In this document: piece by piece, positions 31,618 through 39,616 of the stretch
Layout of the letters: every line of letters begins with the position of its first letter
Numbering within the stretch: position 1 is the first letter of the stretch
NCBI RefSeq assembly: GCF_900102375.1
Contig: NZ_FNBO01000018.1
Location: 1-49,867 of the forward strand
Source of the DNA: Halorubrum xinjiangense
GTDB taxonomy: Archaea; Halobacteriota; Halobacteria; Halobacteriales; Haloferacaceae
Length of the DNA stretch: 49,867 nucleotides
Direction of reading: 5' to 3'
Notes under the pieces: generated by a model
Database searches by the model: none
Told to the model about the DNA's origin: nothing
The model's input: only the letters and a program-made list of their open reading frames with translations
Position numbers and translations under genes: made by a program

Positions 31618-32862
31618 CTACTCGCTCCCGACCTTCGTCGTCACCCGGAACGTCTCGGGCGGGCTGACGATGCCGGCGACCGTTCCCATCGAGTGGACGA
31701 CGGTGATAAGCGGCGCCAGCGGGACCGCCAGCGCCCACTGGCGGTGGTCGTCGCCGTAGTAGCCGACGCCGAGGAGGAACCAGCCGAGCGTACACGCCGC
31801 CAGTCCTATCGACGCGGCGAAGAAGAGTCCGCTGTACGCGATCGTCACGCTCAAAAGCGACAGGGGGAAGACGAGCAGGGTGACGATCGGCGAGAGCGCC
31901 CACGCGTAGTTGCGCACCCGCGTCAGCAGCTCGTACCGCAGCGGGAGCATCGCCGACGCCTGGAGGTTCCCGGCCGCCCAGCGGCGGCGCTGCTGGAGGA
32001 TCTCGTACAGCGAAGGCGGCGCCTCGTTCCGGCAGACCGCGTCCGACAGCGCGAACGTCACGTCGAGCTCGCGGAAGGCCGCCCAGACGAACGCGGTGTC
32101 CTCGACCAGCGTCTCGCGGTTCCACGTCGTCTTCGCTTCCACCTCCGTGCGGACCGCGATGCCGCCGCCCCACGCGAACAGCGGGATCGAGAGCCGCGCG
32201 AACGCGCGCTGTTCGATCTGGACGCCCATCCGGTACATGTCGGCGAGATAGCTGAGGTTCGACCCCGTGAGCCGCGGCTTCTCGCGGAGCTGGACGATGT
32301 CTGCGTCCGGGAGCCCGTCGAGCGACTCCACGATACTGTCCTCGTCGAGGTACAGCACGAACTCCCGCTGAGGGTCCAGCGCCCGCCGCGCCCACTCCTG
32401 CGCGCGCCCCTTTCGGACCGCGTCACACGTGAACTCCTCCGGGACGACGTGGACCGTCGCCCCGTCCACGTCGATGGCCGACTCCGCGATCACGTGGACG
32501 TCGTCGAGCCCCTCCGGCAGGGAGTCGACGGTCTCCTGAACGACCTCGGCGGCGTCGACGGTCATGATGCGGACCTGGATCTTGTCGAGGCCGTACTCGT
32601 TCGGCGGCGCCTCGTAGCCCGCGCCCACGACCCCCGTGAGCACGAACCAGACGAGCGCGGTCGCGCCGAAGAGGAGTGTCACGCCCCAGAGCGCCATCCC
32701 GAACAGCGAGCCGATCCCGCCGTCGGCGACGGCGGTGGTGGCGGCCGCCTGCGCGGGAGCGGTACCCGGGCCGGAGACGACGGTCGGTGCGAACAGCGTC
32801 GCGAGAGCGCCGACGACCAGCGCCAGCGTCACCGCGACCAGTGCGATACGTTCGGTGTTCAT
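31618..32862 (-). CDS. Membrane glycosyltransferase, GT2 type
   Basis: A 414-residue protein. Two N-terminal helices (about 6-30 and 58-80) precede a catalytic domain with LYLDED (171-175), LVEDTAF (252-258) and QQRRRW (290-295), the D,D-x-D,ED and QxxRW motifs of processive family-2 glycosyltransferases. Four C-terminal helices follow. It resembles cellulose/hyaluronan-synthase-like enzymes, making or extending a polysaccharide at the cytoplasmic membrane. Acceptor and sugar are unknown, and no other polysaccharide genes lie nearby. Confidence 0.85.
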   Translation of the reverse strand: MNTERIALVAVTLALVVGALATLFAPTVVSGPGTAPAQAAATTAVADGGIGSLFGMALWGVTLLFGATALVWFVLTGVVGAGYEAPPNEYGLDKIQVRIMTVDAAEVVQETVDSLPEGLDDVHVIAESAIDVDGATVHVVPEEFTCDAVRKGRAQEWARRALDPQREFVLYLDEDSIVESLDGLPDADIVQLREKPRLTGSNLSYLADMYRMGVQIEQRAFARLSIPLFAWGGGIAVRTEVEAKTTWNRETLVEDTAFVWAAFRELDVTFALSDAVCRNEAPPSLYEILQQRRRWAAGNLQASAMLPLRYELLTRVRNYAWALSPIVTLLVFPLSLLSVTIAYSGLFFAASIGLAACTLGWFLLGVGYYGDDHRQWALAVPLAPLITVVHSMGTVAGIVSPPETFRVTTKVGSE

Positions 32863-33076
32863 CGTGTCTCCCCCTCCCGCGCCGAGCCGTATGAACCGTC
32901 CAAACGCTACAGCGGAATTCGGTCGTGTTTGGGCCGAATTTAGTCGCTTAATCCGACCGAAGTCGAGCGAATCGACCGACAGCGGCGCTACGATACGCGT
33001 TAGTGTGTGATTCGGTACCGAATTGAGAGTTCGTGGGTCGAACCGTCGGTCGCCCCGGGCGTTCGCGGCGCGCGCG

Positions 33077-33601
33077 TCAGAGGTCGTCGATCAGTTCGGC
33101 CGCCATCCGCTCGCCGCGGGCCGGGTCGTACCCCTCCATCCGTAGGTGCGCCAGCGGCGCCACGTACGGGTTCCGCTCCCAGTGGGCCCACACCTCGGTG
33201 GCGCCGTCCGGAGCGGGGAACAGCCGGACGTGGACCTGCCAGTCGCCGGTGAGCCCCTCGGGGCGGTGGACGAAGCTCCCCACCTCGTGGACCGTCTCCC
33301 CGTCGCGGTCGTACGCGTGGAAGTACGCCCGAACGAGTTCGGAGAAGCCGCACTCGGGGAGTCGCTCGCGAGTCTCCGCGGGGCTCGTCGGGAGCGTCCC
33401 CGCGTACTCGTCCGGCGGCGGCGGCAGCACCTGAACGTGGTCCGGGGCGCCCTCGTTCGGCAGCAGCGCGAGCAGTCTGCCGACCGCGAGCCTGACGCGC
33501 CAGAAGCCGACGGCGCGGCCGACGAGGAAGGCGACCGGGACGACGAGCGCGAGCGCGGCGAGCGCGCGGACGGTCCGGTTCCGGCGGGCTCCCGGTGCCA
33601 T
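33077..33601 (-). CDS. Membrane-anchored protein of unknown function
   Basis: A 174-residue protein with one N-terminal hydrophobic helix (about residues 13-32) and a soluble domain of strands (WQVHVRLFPAPDGATEVWAH, then WERNPYVAPLAHLRMEGYDP). The pattern looks like a haloarchaeal lipid- or membrane-associated START/SRPBCC-like domain, but I cannot confirm a family. Its start lies 5 bp downstream of the TFS stop codon on the same strand, so the two are probably co-transcribed. Confidence 0.6.
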   Translation of the reverse strand: MAPGARRNRTVRALAALALVVPVAFLVGRAVGFWRVRLAVGRLLALLPNEGAPDHVQVLPPPPDEYAGTLPTSPAETRERLPECGFSELVRAYFHAYDRDGETVHEVGSFVHRPEGLTGDWQVHVRLFPAPDGATEVWAHWERNPYVAPLAHLRMEGYDPARGERMAAELIDDL

Positions 33602-33605
33602 CCGG

Positions 33606-33935
33606 TCAGTTGTACCCCCGCCAGCGGTGGCCGCACTCCTTGCATTTAAAGAAGCGCGTCGGCGGCTCGTCGGCGGCTCCGGTCTGTTTGATCGTGTACC
33701 ACGCCTCGCCGTGCCCGCACTCGTCGCAGACGACATCGGTGGCGGTCGGCTTCCCCTCGAAGTTCGCGCCCTCCTCCGTCTCGATCACCTCGTCGCCGGT
33801 CTGTTCCGTCGTCGACTCGAACTCGGCGGCGAGCGCCTCGTCGCGCTCGGTCGTGGCGCCGCAGTCGTCGTTCTGACACACCATCTCCCCGTCGCGAGAG
33901 ACCATCATCGAGCCGCAGTCGTCACAGAACTGCAT
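33606..33935 (-). CDS. tfs: Transcription factor S (TFS, archaeal TFIIS homologue)
   Basis: A 109-residue protein with two zinc ribbons. The N-terminal ribbon is MQFCDDCGSMMV with CQNDDCG. The C-terminal ribbon is VVCDECGHGEAWYTIKQTGA, then DEPPTRFFKCKECGHRWRGY, and its DE loop stimulates RNA cleavage by backtracked RNA polymerase. Start at 33935 is decided by the N-terminal ribbon; the longer frame upstream is not conserved. Structured element copy 3 lies about 140 bp upstream. Confidence 0.93.
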   Translation of the reverse strand: MQFCDDCGSMMVSRDGEMVCQNDDCGATTERDEALAAEFESTTEQTGDEVIETEEGANFEGKPTATDVVCDECGHGEAWYTIKQTGAADEPPTRFFKCKECGHRWRGYN

Positions 33936-34073
33936 ATACGTGTTCGGTACGTGATTGAGCGGTTTAGCTTCGGCGGGTACGGTCGAATACGTGGGGTATG
34001 ATGACGTGGAACTATGTTGGTGTGGCGGTAGCGAGGTCGCAGTCGACCCGGAGGTGGATCTTGTCGCGGTGAA

Positions 34074-34206
34074 CACCTCCAAAGCCCCAGCCGCTCGTTT
34101 ATAAATAGCCGACTGGGGATCGACAGAGAACACCTCCGAAGTCTCAGCCGCTTGTTTATAAATAAGTCACCGAGTATCGACCGCGAACGGCTCCAAAGCC
34201 CCAGCC
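34074..34206 (-). repeat. 57-bp tandem tail units of copy 3
   Basis: Reading the minus strand, two complete 57 bp units begin GGCTGGGGCTTTGGAG and GGCTGAGACTTCGGAGGTGT. Both contain GGTCGAT or GTCGAT near the middle and end in TATTTATAAAC(A/G)AGC. A third begins GGCTGGGGCTTTGGAGGTGT at 34097. Unit length is exactly conserved. Confidence 0.75.
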
Positions 34207-34459
34207 GGGAGGTGGGCGCACGCTCGCTGCGCTCCTCACTCGGTCGCTCACTGCGTTCGCTCCCTCGTTGCGGTGCTTACGTCGCCTGCGCCCACCTCCC
34301 GGCTGCCCCTTTGAGTCCCACCCCGCACAGCCCCGCACCCCACGCCTCCCCAGCCTCGTCAGTCGCCTCCGCTTCGCTCCGGCGACTGACTCCCTCGCGC
34401 GTGCTCCTCGCGCCCTCCAGGCGCTCGGAGGCACGCGCCGCCGCATCTCATTTATAAAT
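34074..34459 (-). ncRNA. Dispersed structured element, copy 3
   Basis: Minus strand, between the MOT1-type transporter and tfs. ATTTATAAAT (34450-34459) is followed by GGCGGCGCGTGCC and GCACGCGCGAGGGAGTC. A hairpin with perfect arms GTCAGTCGCC and GGCGACTGAC (34358-34390) comes next, then GACGAGGCTGGGGAGGCGTG and GGGACTCAAAGGGGCAGCC. The long stem has perfect 19 bp arms (34202-34220 and 34287-34305). Two full 57 bp tail units and a partial third run toward tfs. No gene is visible in 33936-34479. Confidence 0.62.
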
Positions 34460-34479
34460 GAACTCCTCTCACTGGCCCG

Positions 34480-35571
34480 TTATCCGCCGATCCGCTCTAT
34501 CGCGAGGTGGACGGCGATCCCGACGAGGAACGCGACGCCGAGGTTCGTCGCGAGCGCGAGGAGCCCGATTCCGACCGAGAGCGCGCGGTTCCCCGAGTCG
34601 GTGACGTTGCGCGCTAAGGAGACGGCGACGATCGCGAGGAGGGCGCCGAGCATCGCCAGCGGAAACGCCGCGATCAGCGCGGGGGTGGCGAAAAGCGCGG
34701 CGACGAGGTAGCCGGCGCCGAGGACGACGTTCGCACCGCCGGTGCGCGCGCCGAACGCGTACTTCCCGGCGACCCCGTCGCAGCCGTGACACATGGGGAT
34801 CCCGCCGAGCGGCACCGCGATCAGGTTCGTGACGCCCATCGTCGTCGACAGCTCGTCGGGCGTGACCTCCGCGTCGAGCAGGTCCGAGAAGAGGAGCGAG
34901 GTCGCCAAGGCGGCGTTGCCGATCGTCATCGCCAGCTGCGCGACCACGCCGTCGAAGGTGGCCCGCGTGAGCGCCGCGCCGAGCCCCGGCGTCGGGGGCG
35001 CGCCGGGCAGTCTGGGAGCCGGGATTCCGGCGACGACGAGCGCGGTCGCGACGCCGACGAGGGCGACGGCCAGCGCGCTCGCCTTCCCGTGGCCCGCGAG
35101 CGCGGACACGGCCGCGATCGCGACCCCGACGAGCGCCACGAGCGGGTCGTCGACCGCGAGGCCGATCCCCGTTTCCAAAAGCACGAGCCCCACCGCGAAC
35201 TGGACGCCGCGGATGACCGGCTCGCCGATCCAGCGCTCCACGTACGCGAGCGTTCCGGTGAGTCCGATCGCGAGGAGAAGGACGCCGAGGATCACCCCCG
35301 CGAGCGCGAGTTCGGCGTAGGTGAGCGCGCCCGCGATGGCGAGCGCGGCCAGCGCCTTCATCGGCTCGACCGACACCGGCAGCCCGTACCGGACCCCCCA
35401 GACGACCTGGAACGCCCCGAACGCGACGAGCGCGTGCGGCAGCGAGACGTCGGTCAGCAGCGCCAGCGCGACGACGAGCGGGATGACCGTAATCGAATCC
35501 CCTATCGCGCCGGTGACCGCTCCCGACCCGAACTCGACCGACTGCCGATCCGTCGAACCGTATATTCTCAC
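34480..35571 (-). CDS. MOT1-like sulfate/molybdate transporter
   Basis: A 363-residue membrane protein with about ten helices. The signature PMCHGCDGVAGKYAFGARTG follows the family pattern PMCHGxGGxAxxxxFGARTGG. GAVTGAIGDSITVIPLVVAL and LPVSVEPMKALAALAIA near the N-terminus also match MOT1/SulP-related transporters. The start is a GTG at 35571. The neighbouring genes give no hint about molybdate versus sulfate. Transcribed toward tfs. Confidence 0.8.
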   Translation of the reverse strand: MRIYGSTDRQSVEFGSGAVTGAIGDSITVIPLVVALALLTDVSLPHALVAFGAFQVVWGVRYGLPVSVEPMKALAALAIAGALTYAELALAGVILGVLLLAIGLTGTLAYVERWIGEPVIRGVQFAVGLVLLETGIGLAVDDPLVALVGVAIAAVSALAGHGKASALAVALVGVATALVVAGIPAPRLPGAPPTPGLGAALTRATFDGVVAQLAMTIGNAALATSLLFSDLLDAEVTPDELSTTMGVTNLIAVPLGGIPMCHGCDGVAGKYAFGARTGGANVVLGAGYLVAALFATPALIAAFPLAMLGALLAIVAVSLARNVTDSGNRALSVGIGLLALATNLGVAFLVGIAVHLAIERIGG

Positions 35572-35659
35572 GAGACAGACGCAGTATCGGCCGACCGGGC
35601 TTGAACGTGTTCAGAAATCGCTGGGGGGTACCCGATCGTCCGAACGATACCACTTCTAA

Positions 35660-36403
35660 TTACTCCTCGTCGAAGGCGGGGTCCTCCGTGTCGACCATCG
35701 GGCAGTTCCGGACCCGGAACCGCGAGAAGTCGACCGATTCGACGATCTCCGTCCCCTCGTGGGAACACGCCGTCTCCGGCGGCGCCGTGAAGTGCGGGCA
35801 GCGCTGGCAGTAGCTCCGCTTGTCGATCACGTGCTCGTCGCCGGTCGGCCCGGCGCCCGGCGTCTGTCCAGCGACCCCGGAGTTGGGTTCCCCAACGTCG
35901 CCGACCGCACCGCCCTCGCTGTCGTCGCCGAACTCGGTCGCCTCGGCGCCGATCGACGTCCCCTCGTCGAGCGCCTCCCACACGTCCTCCTCGCCGACGT
36001 CGCCGCTCCCCATCGACTCGAAGGGGTCCTCGTCGGTCGGCGCGCCGGCGGCGTCGCCGTCCAACTCGGCGAACGGGTCGTCCGCCGGGGCGCTCGGTTC
36101 CGGGTCCGCGGTCGCGTCCGGTTCTGGGTCCGCCCAAGACGATGCCTCGCCGCCGTCGTCGACTCCCTCACCGAGCGCCGCGAAGGGGTCGCTGACCTCG
36201 TCTGTGTCGGAGTCGTCGAAGCCGTCGTCGACCTTGTCCGCGTCGGGGTCGTCGAAGAGGTCGTCGACCTCGTCTGTGTCGGGGTCGTCGAAGCCGTCGT
36301 CGGCCTTGTCCGCGTCGGGGGCGTCGCCCGGTTTGTCGCCGAACAGACCGTCGCCGAAGGGGTCCGATCCGTCGTCGCCGTCGGACCGATCGCCGTCGCT
36401 CAT
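35660..36403 (-). CDS. Very acidic protein with C-terminal cysteine cluster
   Basis: A 247-residue protein. The first 190 residues are low-complexity Asp/Gly/Pro, including alternating units such as DADKVDDGFDDSDTDEVSDP. The conserved-looking C-terminus (DKRSYCQRCPHFTAPPETAC, then SHEGTEIVESVDFSRFRVRN and CP) carries four cysteines that may bind zinc or a cluster. Its start overlaps the stop of the upstream coiled-coil gene by 4 bp, so the two proteins are made together and may interact. Function unknown. Confidence 0.65.
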   Translation of the reverse strand: MSDGDRSDGDDGSDPFGDGLFGDKPGDAPDADKADDGFDDPDTDEVDDLFDDPDADKVDDGFDDSDTDEVSDPFAALGEGVDDGGEASSWADPEPDATADPEPSAPADDPFAELDGDAAGAPTDEDPFESMGSGDVGEEDVWEALDEGTSIGAEATEFGDDSEGGAVGDVGEPNSGVAGQTPGAGPTGDEHVIDKRSYCQRCPHFTAPPETACSHEGTEIVESVDFSRFRVRNCPMVDTEDPAFDEE

Positions 36404-37380
36404 CGGCGGTCCCCGTCCGGTCCGCCGTCGCTCGCCGCGGTGCTCGTCCGGTCAGTGGTCCGGCCCATCTCGTCCCGGTCGTCGTCGGCGACGTCGCCGT
36501 CGATGGCGGGCCGGTCCCCGACGAGGAGCTTTGACGTGCCGAGGAAGCCGGTGTTCGGCTCGAGGTCCTCGAACCGGCGCCCGCAGTGGGGGCACTCCGG
36601 CGCCGACAGCAGGCCGAGTTCGACGTCGCCGCCGCAGTGGTCGCAGTCTGCGGTCCGCACCCCGTGCCGGTTCGCCGTCCGCGTCAGCGCGTCGACGCGC
36701 TCGCGGTCGGCGCGGTCGCGCTCGGCCGCGTCGAGTCGGCGCTTGACCTTGACCACCGCGTTCGCGACCCGCGAGAGCTTGTCGTCTATCTCGCTCAGGT
36801 CGTCCGCGGAGATCCCGGCGATGTCGGACTCGACGTCGCCGAGGCGGTCGTCGACGCCGTCGAGGCGCCCGTCGACCTCTTCGAATCGGTCGTCGACCTC
36901 TTCGAAGCGCTCTCCGAAGGCGTCCAGCCGGTCGCGGACGCCGTCTAACTCGTCGAGGCGGGCGTCCAGCGCGTCAAGCCGGTCGGCGAGGTCGGCGACT
37001 CGATCCGAGGAGGCCGCGTCGGCGGCGGCCGCGTCGAGGCGGTCCAGCCGGGCGGCGGTCTCCTCCAGTTCGGCGGCGAGGTCGTCGACCCGCGCCGCGG
37101 CCGCCGCGTCGCCGGGCCCGGCGTCTGTGGCGTCGAGCGACTCCACCTCGCGGTAGAGGTCGACGAACCGCTCGCGGAGGTCGGTCACCTTCTCGTCTAT
37201 TTCCGCGTCGAGGTCGTCGAGGCGCGCCTCGACCGCCGCCACCTCCTCTGCGTCGGGGACGTCGATCCCCTCGGACTCCGCGAGCGCGACGAGCGCGCGC
37301 TTGAGGAACTCCTCGCGGCTCACGCCGGCGTCCTCGGCGGCGGCGTCGAGAGCGGCCGCCGCCGGGTCGAGGTCACTCAT
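36400..37380 (-). CDS. Coiled-coil protein with zinc ribbon
   Basis: A 326-residue protein. The N-terminal helical segment (GVSREEFLKRALVALAESEG) looks like a ribbon-helix-helix or short helical domain. A long coiled coil of heptads follows (about 50-225; LDDLDAEIDEKVTDLRERFV, RFEEVDDRFEEVDGRLDGVD). A zinc ribbon comes next (CDHCGGDVELGLLSAPECPH, C) and an acidic tail. It has a 4 bp overlap with the cysteine-cluster gene downstream. Probably a structural or scaffold protein; I do not recognise a named family. Confidence 0.65.
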   Translation of the reverse strand: MSDLDPAAAALDAAAEDAGVSREEFLKRALVALAESEGIDVPDAEEVAAVEARLDDLDAEIDEKVTDLRERFVDLYREVESLDATDAGPGDAAAAARVDDLAAELEETAARLDRLDAAAADAASSDRVADLADRLDALDARLDELDGVRDRLDAFGERFEEVDDRFEEVDGRLDGVDDRLGDVESDIAGISADDLSEIDDKLSRVANAVVKVKRRLDAAERDRADRERVDALTRTANRHGVRTADCDHCGGDVELGLLSAPECPHCGRRFEDLEPNTGFLGTSKLLVGDRPAIDGDVADDDRDEMGRTTDRTSTAASDGGPDGDRR

Positions 37381-37521
37381 CGCGGGTCCTCCGTCATCTA
37401 CGGCACGTTGAGCGGCGAGGCTTAAGTAACCTGTCGCGCCGTTCTCCGGATCGATACTTGGAGGGAGCGGGGGTAGACCGCGGGACTGTCGCCGGATCGG
37501 CCCGAGGCTGGCCCGCGTGCG

Positions 37522-38358
37522 TTACCGAATCTTCCGAACGTCGCTGATGTCGAACCCGCCGTCGTGGATCTCGGTCTCGAAGCGGACGATGTTCTCGGCC
37601 TCCAGCCGCGAGAGCACGCCGCGGAACTCGCGGACGAACATGGTCCGGGCGCGCTGGGAACCGCCGCTCTCCCACGAGAACTGGAGCGTCCCGCCCGCCG
37701 CGTCCATCAGGGTGCCGAACTCGCGGTCGCGGAGCGCCTCGGTGTTCACCAACACGAGGACCAGGGCGTCCCACTCGTAGGCGGCCTTCTTTAACCCCTT
37801 CATCACCATTGCCACGTCGCTCCAGTCGGTGTCGTCGGAGACCATCGAGACGAGGTCGGTGACGGAGTCGATGCAGACGAGGCTCCCCTCGCCGTGTTCC
37901 GAGAGGTAGTCGCCGAACGCGGTGAGCACGTCCTCGTACTCGCCGCGATCGCCGAGCTCGGTGATCGAGGCCGTCTCCGCCTCGTACCAGTCGCGCGGCA
38001 CCGGCGACAGCTGGAAGTACTCCGGCGAGAGGTCCCGGAAAGAGATCTCCGAGACCGCCGCGTCGACGATCTCCGAATCCATCGTGTACCCCATCTCCCG
38101 GGTGATCGCCTCGGTGTCGGCGGTGAAGGAGATGTAGTGGACCGACTCGGGCAGCGAGGCGCCGTCGTCGAGGTCCCCGTAGTAGAGGTCGAACAGCTCC
38201 TCGTCTGCGCCCGCCAGCGCGTTCATCGCCGCGCTGGTGTAACAGAACTCCCGAGCGCCCGCACCCGACTCGCCCGCGAGCAGCACGACGCTGCCGGCCG
38301 GCGCGCCGCCGCCGAGGATCGAGTCGAGGCGCGCGACCCCGAACGGAAGACTGGACAT
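37522..38358 (-). CDS. RecA/KaiC-like protein with degenerate P-loop
   Basis: A 278-residue RecA-superfamily protein of the RAD55/KaiC-like haloarchaeal type (sometimes called HTR-like). It starts FGVARLDSILGGGAPAGSVV, LLAGESGAGAREF. The Walker A is GESGAGARE where GxxGxGK(S/T) is expected, so both the Lys and the Ser/Thr are lost. A Walker B-like SLVCIDSVTDLVSM remains. Without the P-loop Lys it is unlikely to hydrolyse ATP normally. Stands 3 bp from the beta-RFAP synthase stop on the same strand, so the two are probably co-transcribed. Confidence 0.72.
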   Translation of the reverse strand: MSSLPFGVARLDSILGGGAPAGSVVLLAGESGAGAREFCYTSAAMNALAGADEELFDLYYGDLDDGASLPESVHYISFTADTEAITREMGYTMDSEIVDAAVSEISFRDLSPEYFQLSPVPRDWYEAETASITELGDRGEYEDVLTAFGDYLSEHGEGSLVCIDSVTDLVSMVSDDTDWSDVAMVMKGLKKAAYEWDALVLVLVNTEALRDREFGTLMDAAGGTLQFSWESGGSQRARTMFVREFRGVLSRLEAENIVRFETEIHDGGFDISDVRKIR

Positions 38359-38361
38359 GGG

Positions 38362-39450
38362 TTAGGCCCCGTCGCCGCGGGGTTTAGTGTTACCCCTCTC
38401 CGGGTCGGCCGACGGCGATTCCGCCCCGTTCCCCGCGTCGGTCCGCGCCCCCTCGTTCGACGCCCGGGCGACCGACACCTCGCCGCCGACGCCGGCCGCG
38501 TCGAGCGCGCGTTCGCCGGCGTCGCGCGCCGCGTCCGCGTGCGCCGCGTCGGTGACGCCGTAGACGGTCGGCCCCCACGATGACTGCCCGGCGCCGAACA
38601 CCGGCGCGGCGCCCGACAGCGAGTCCACGACCTCGCCGACGGGGGGCCGGTAGACGCCGCCCTGCTCGTCGGCGTACCACGCGCCGTTGAGCCGGCCGAT
38701 CTCCGCGACGGCCGCGCCGAACGCCTCGGCGTTCCCCGTCGCGACCGCGGGGAGGACGCGGCGGGTGACGATCCCGCCGATCCGGTCGGCGAGCCCCGGC
38801 TCCGCGCGCTCGACCGCGGTGCGCATCGCGTCGTCCTCGGCCGCCCCGCTCCGCCCGGCGTCCGCCTCGGGCTCGACCAGCAGGAACCGCCAGTCGTCGG
38901 GGACGGCGTGGCGCGCCGCCACCGGCGGGACCGTCCACTCGCCGTCCGCGGGGCGGTCGGTGGTGAAGCGCGCGGTCGGGTGGCCGGCGTCGAGGACGAA
39001 CCCCCCCGCCTCGAACGTCGCGACGCCGACGCCGGAGCGCCCGCCGCGGCCGAGCGCCGGGGCGCGCTCACGCACCCGCGCCGGCTCGCCGTGCGCGGCC
39101 GCGACCGCCGCGAGCGTCGCCGCCGCCAGCTGCGTCCCGCTTCCGAGGCCGGCGTGTCGCGGGAGCGACTCGCGGACCGCGACCCGGGCGCCGTCGACGC
39201 CGAGCAGGTCGACGGCCGCGGTCGCGTACTCCCGGACGTCGTCGCGCACTTCCGTGGCGGCGTCGGTCGGCTCCGGAGAGCCCCCCGTCGCTCCGTCTAC
39301 GGTCACGCTCACCGCCGAGGCCGACTCCGCGTCGACGACGACGCGGGGGGCGGCGAGTCCGACGCCGAGGGCGCCGTACAGCCGCTCGTGGGAGAGGCTG
39401 AGGTTACAGAAGCCGAAGTGGAGCCGGGCCCCGGCGCTCGCGCGTGCCAT
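38362..39450 (-). CDS. Beta-ribofuranosylaminobenzene 5'-phosphate synthase
   Basis: A 362-residue GHMP-kinase-fold protein. It opens ARASAGARLHFGFCNLSLSH and has the family loop PRHAGLGSGTQLAAATLAAV, then GRSGVGVATFEAGGFVLDAG, WRFLLVEPEAD and FGAGQSSWGPTVYGVTD. In methanogens this enzyme condenses 4-hydroxybenzoate or pABA with PRPP for methanopterin-like cofactors. In haloarchaea it is thought to serve a tetrahydrofolate or methanopterin-related C1 carrier (role inferred). The start at 39450 is decided by the conserved N-terminus, and TTATTAATC lies about 25 bp upstream. Confidence 0.85.
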   Translation of the reverse strand: MARASAGARLHFGFCNLSLSHERLYGALGVGLAAPRVVVDAESASAVSVTVDGATGGSPEPTDAATEVRDDVREYATAAVDLLGVDGARVAVRESLPRHAGLGSGTQLAAATLAAVAAAHGEPARVRERAPALGRGGRSGVGVATFEAGGFVLDAGHPTARFTTDRPADGEWTVPPVAARHAVPDDWRFLLVEPEADAGRSGAAEDDAMRTAVERAEPGLADRIGGIVTRRVLPAVATGNAEAFGAAVAEIGRLNGAWYADEQGGVYRPPVGEVVDSLSGAAPVFGAGQSSWGPTVYGVTDAAHADAARDAGERALDAAGVGGEVSVARASNEGARTDAGNGAESPSADPERGNTKPRGDGA

Positions 39451-39616
39451 CTCGCCTCCGCCTTGGCGGTCGATTAATAAAGGGCACGTGACCGTGGCGG
39501 GAGTTGCCTCGGACCGACGAAGGGGACGCGACCCCCGCGAGCGCGCCGCGAACCGGCGGGCTCGCCGAGGCGCCCGAACTGGTGCGCTTTTGAACGCGGG
39601 GGACCTCGGTCCGCGT

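Noticed and set aside
34202-34305. Rho-independent bacterial-type terminator formed by the long stem
   Set aside because: The stem encloses over 60 bases with other fixed boxes, has no following T-run, and appears in the same form at four places.
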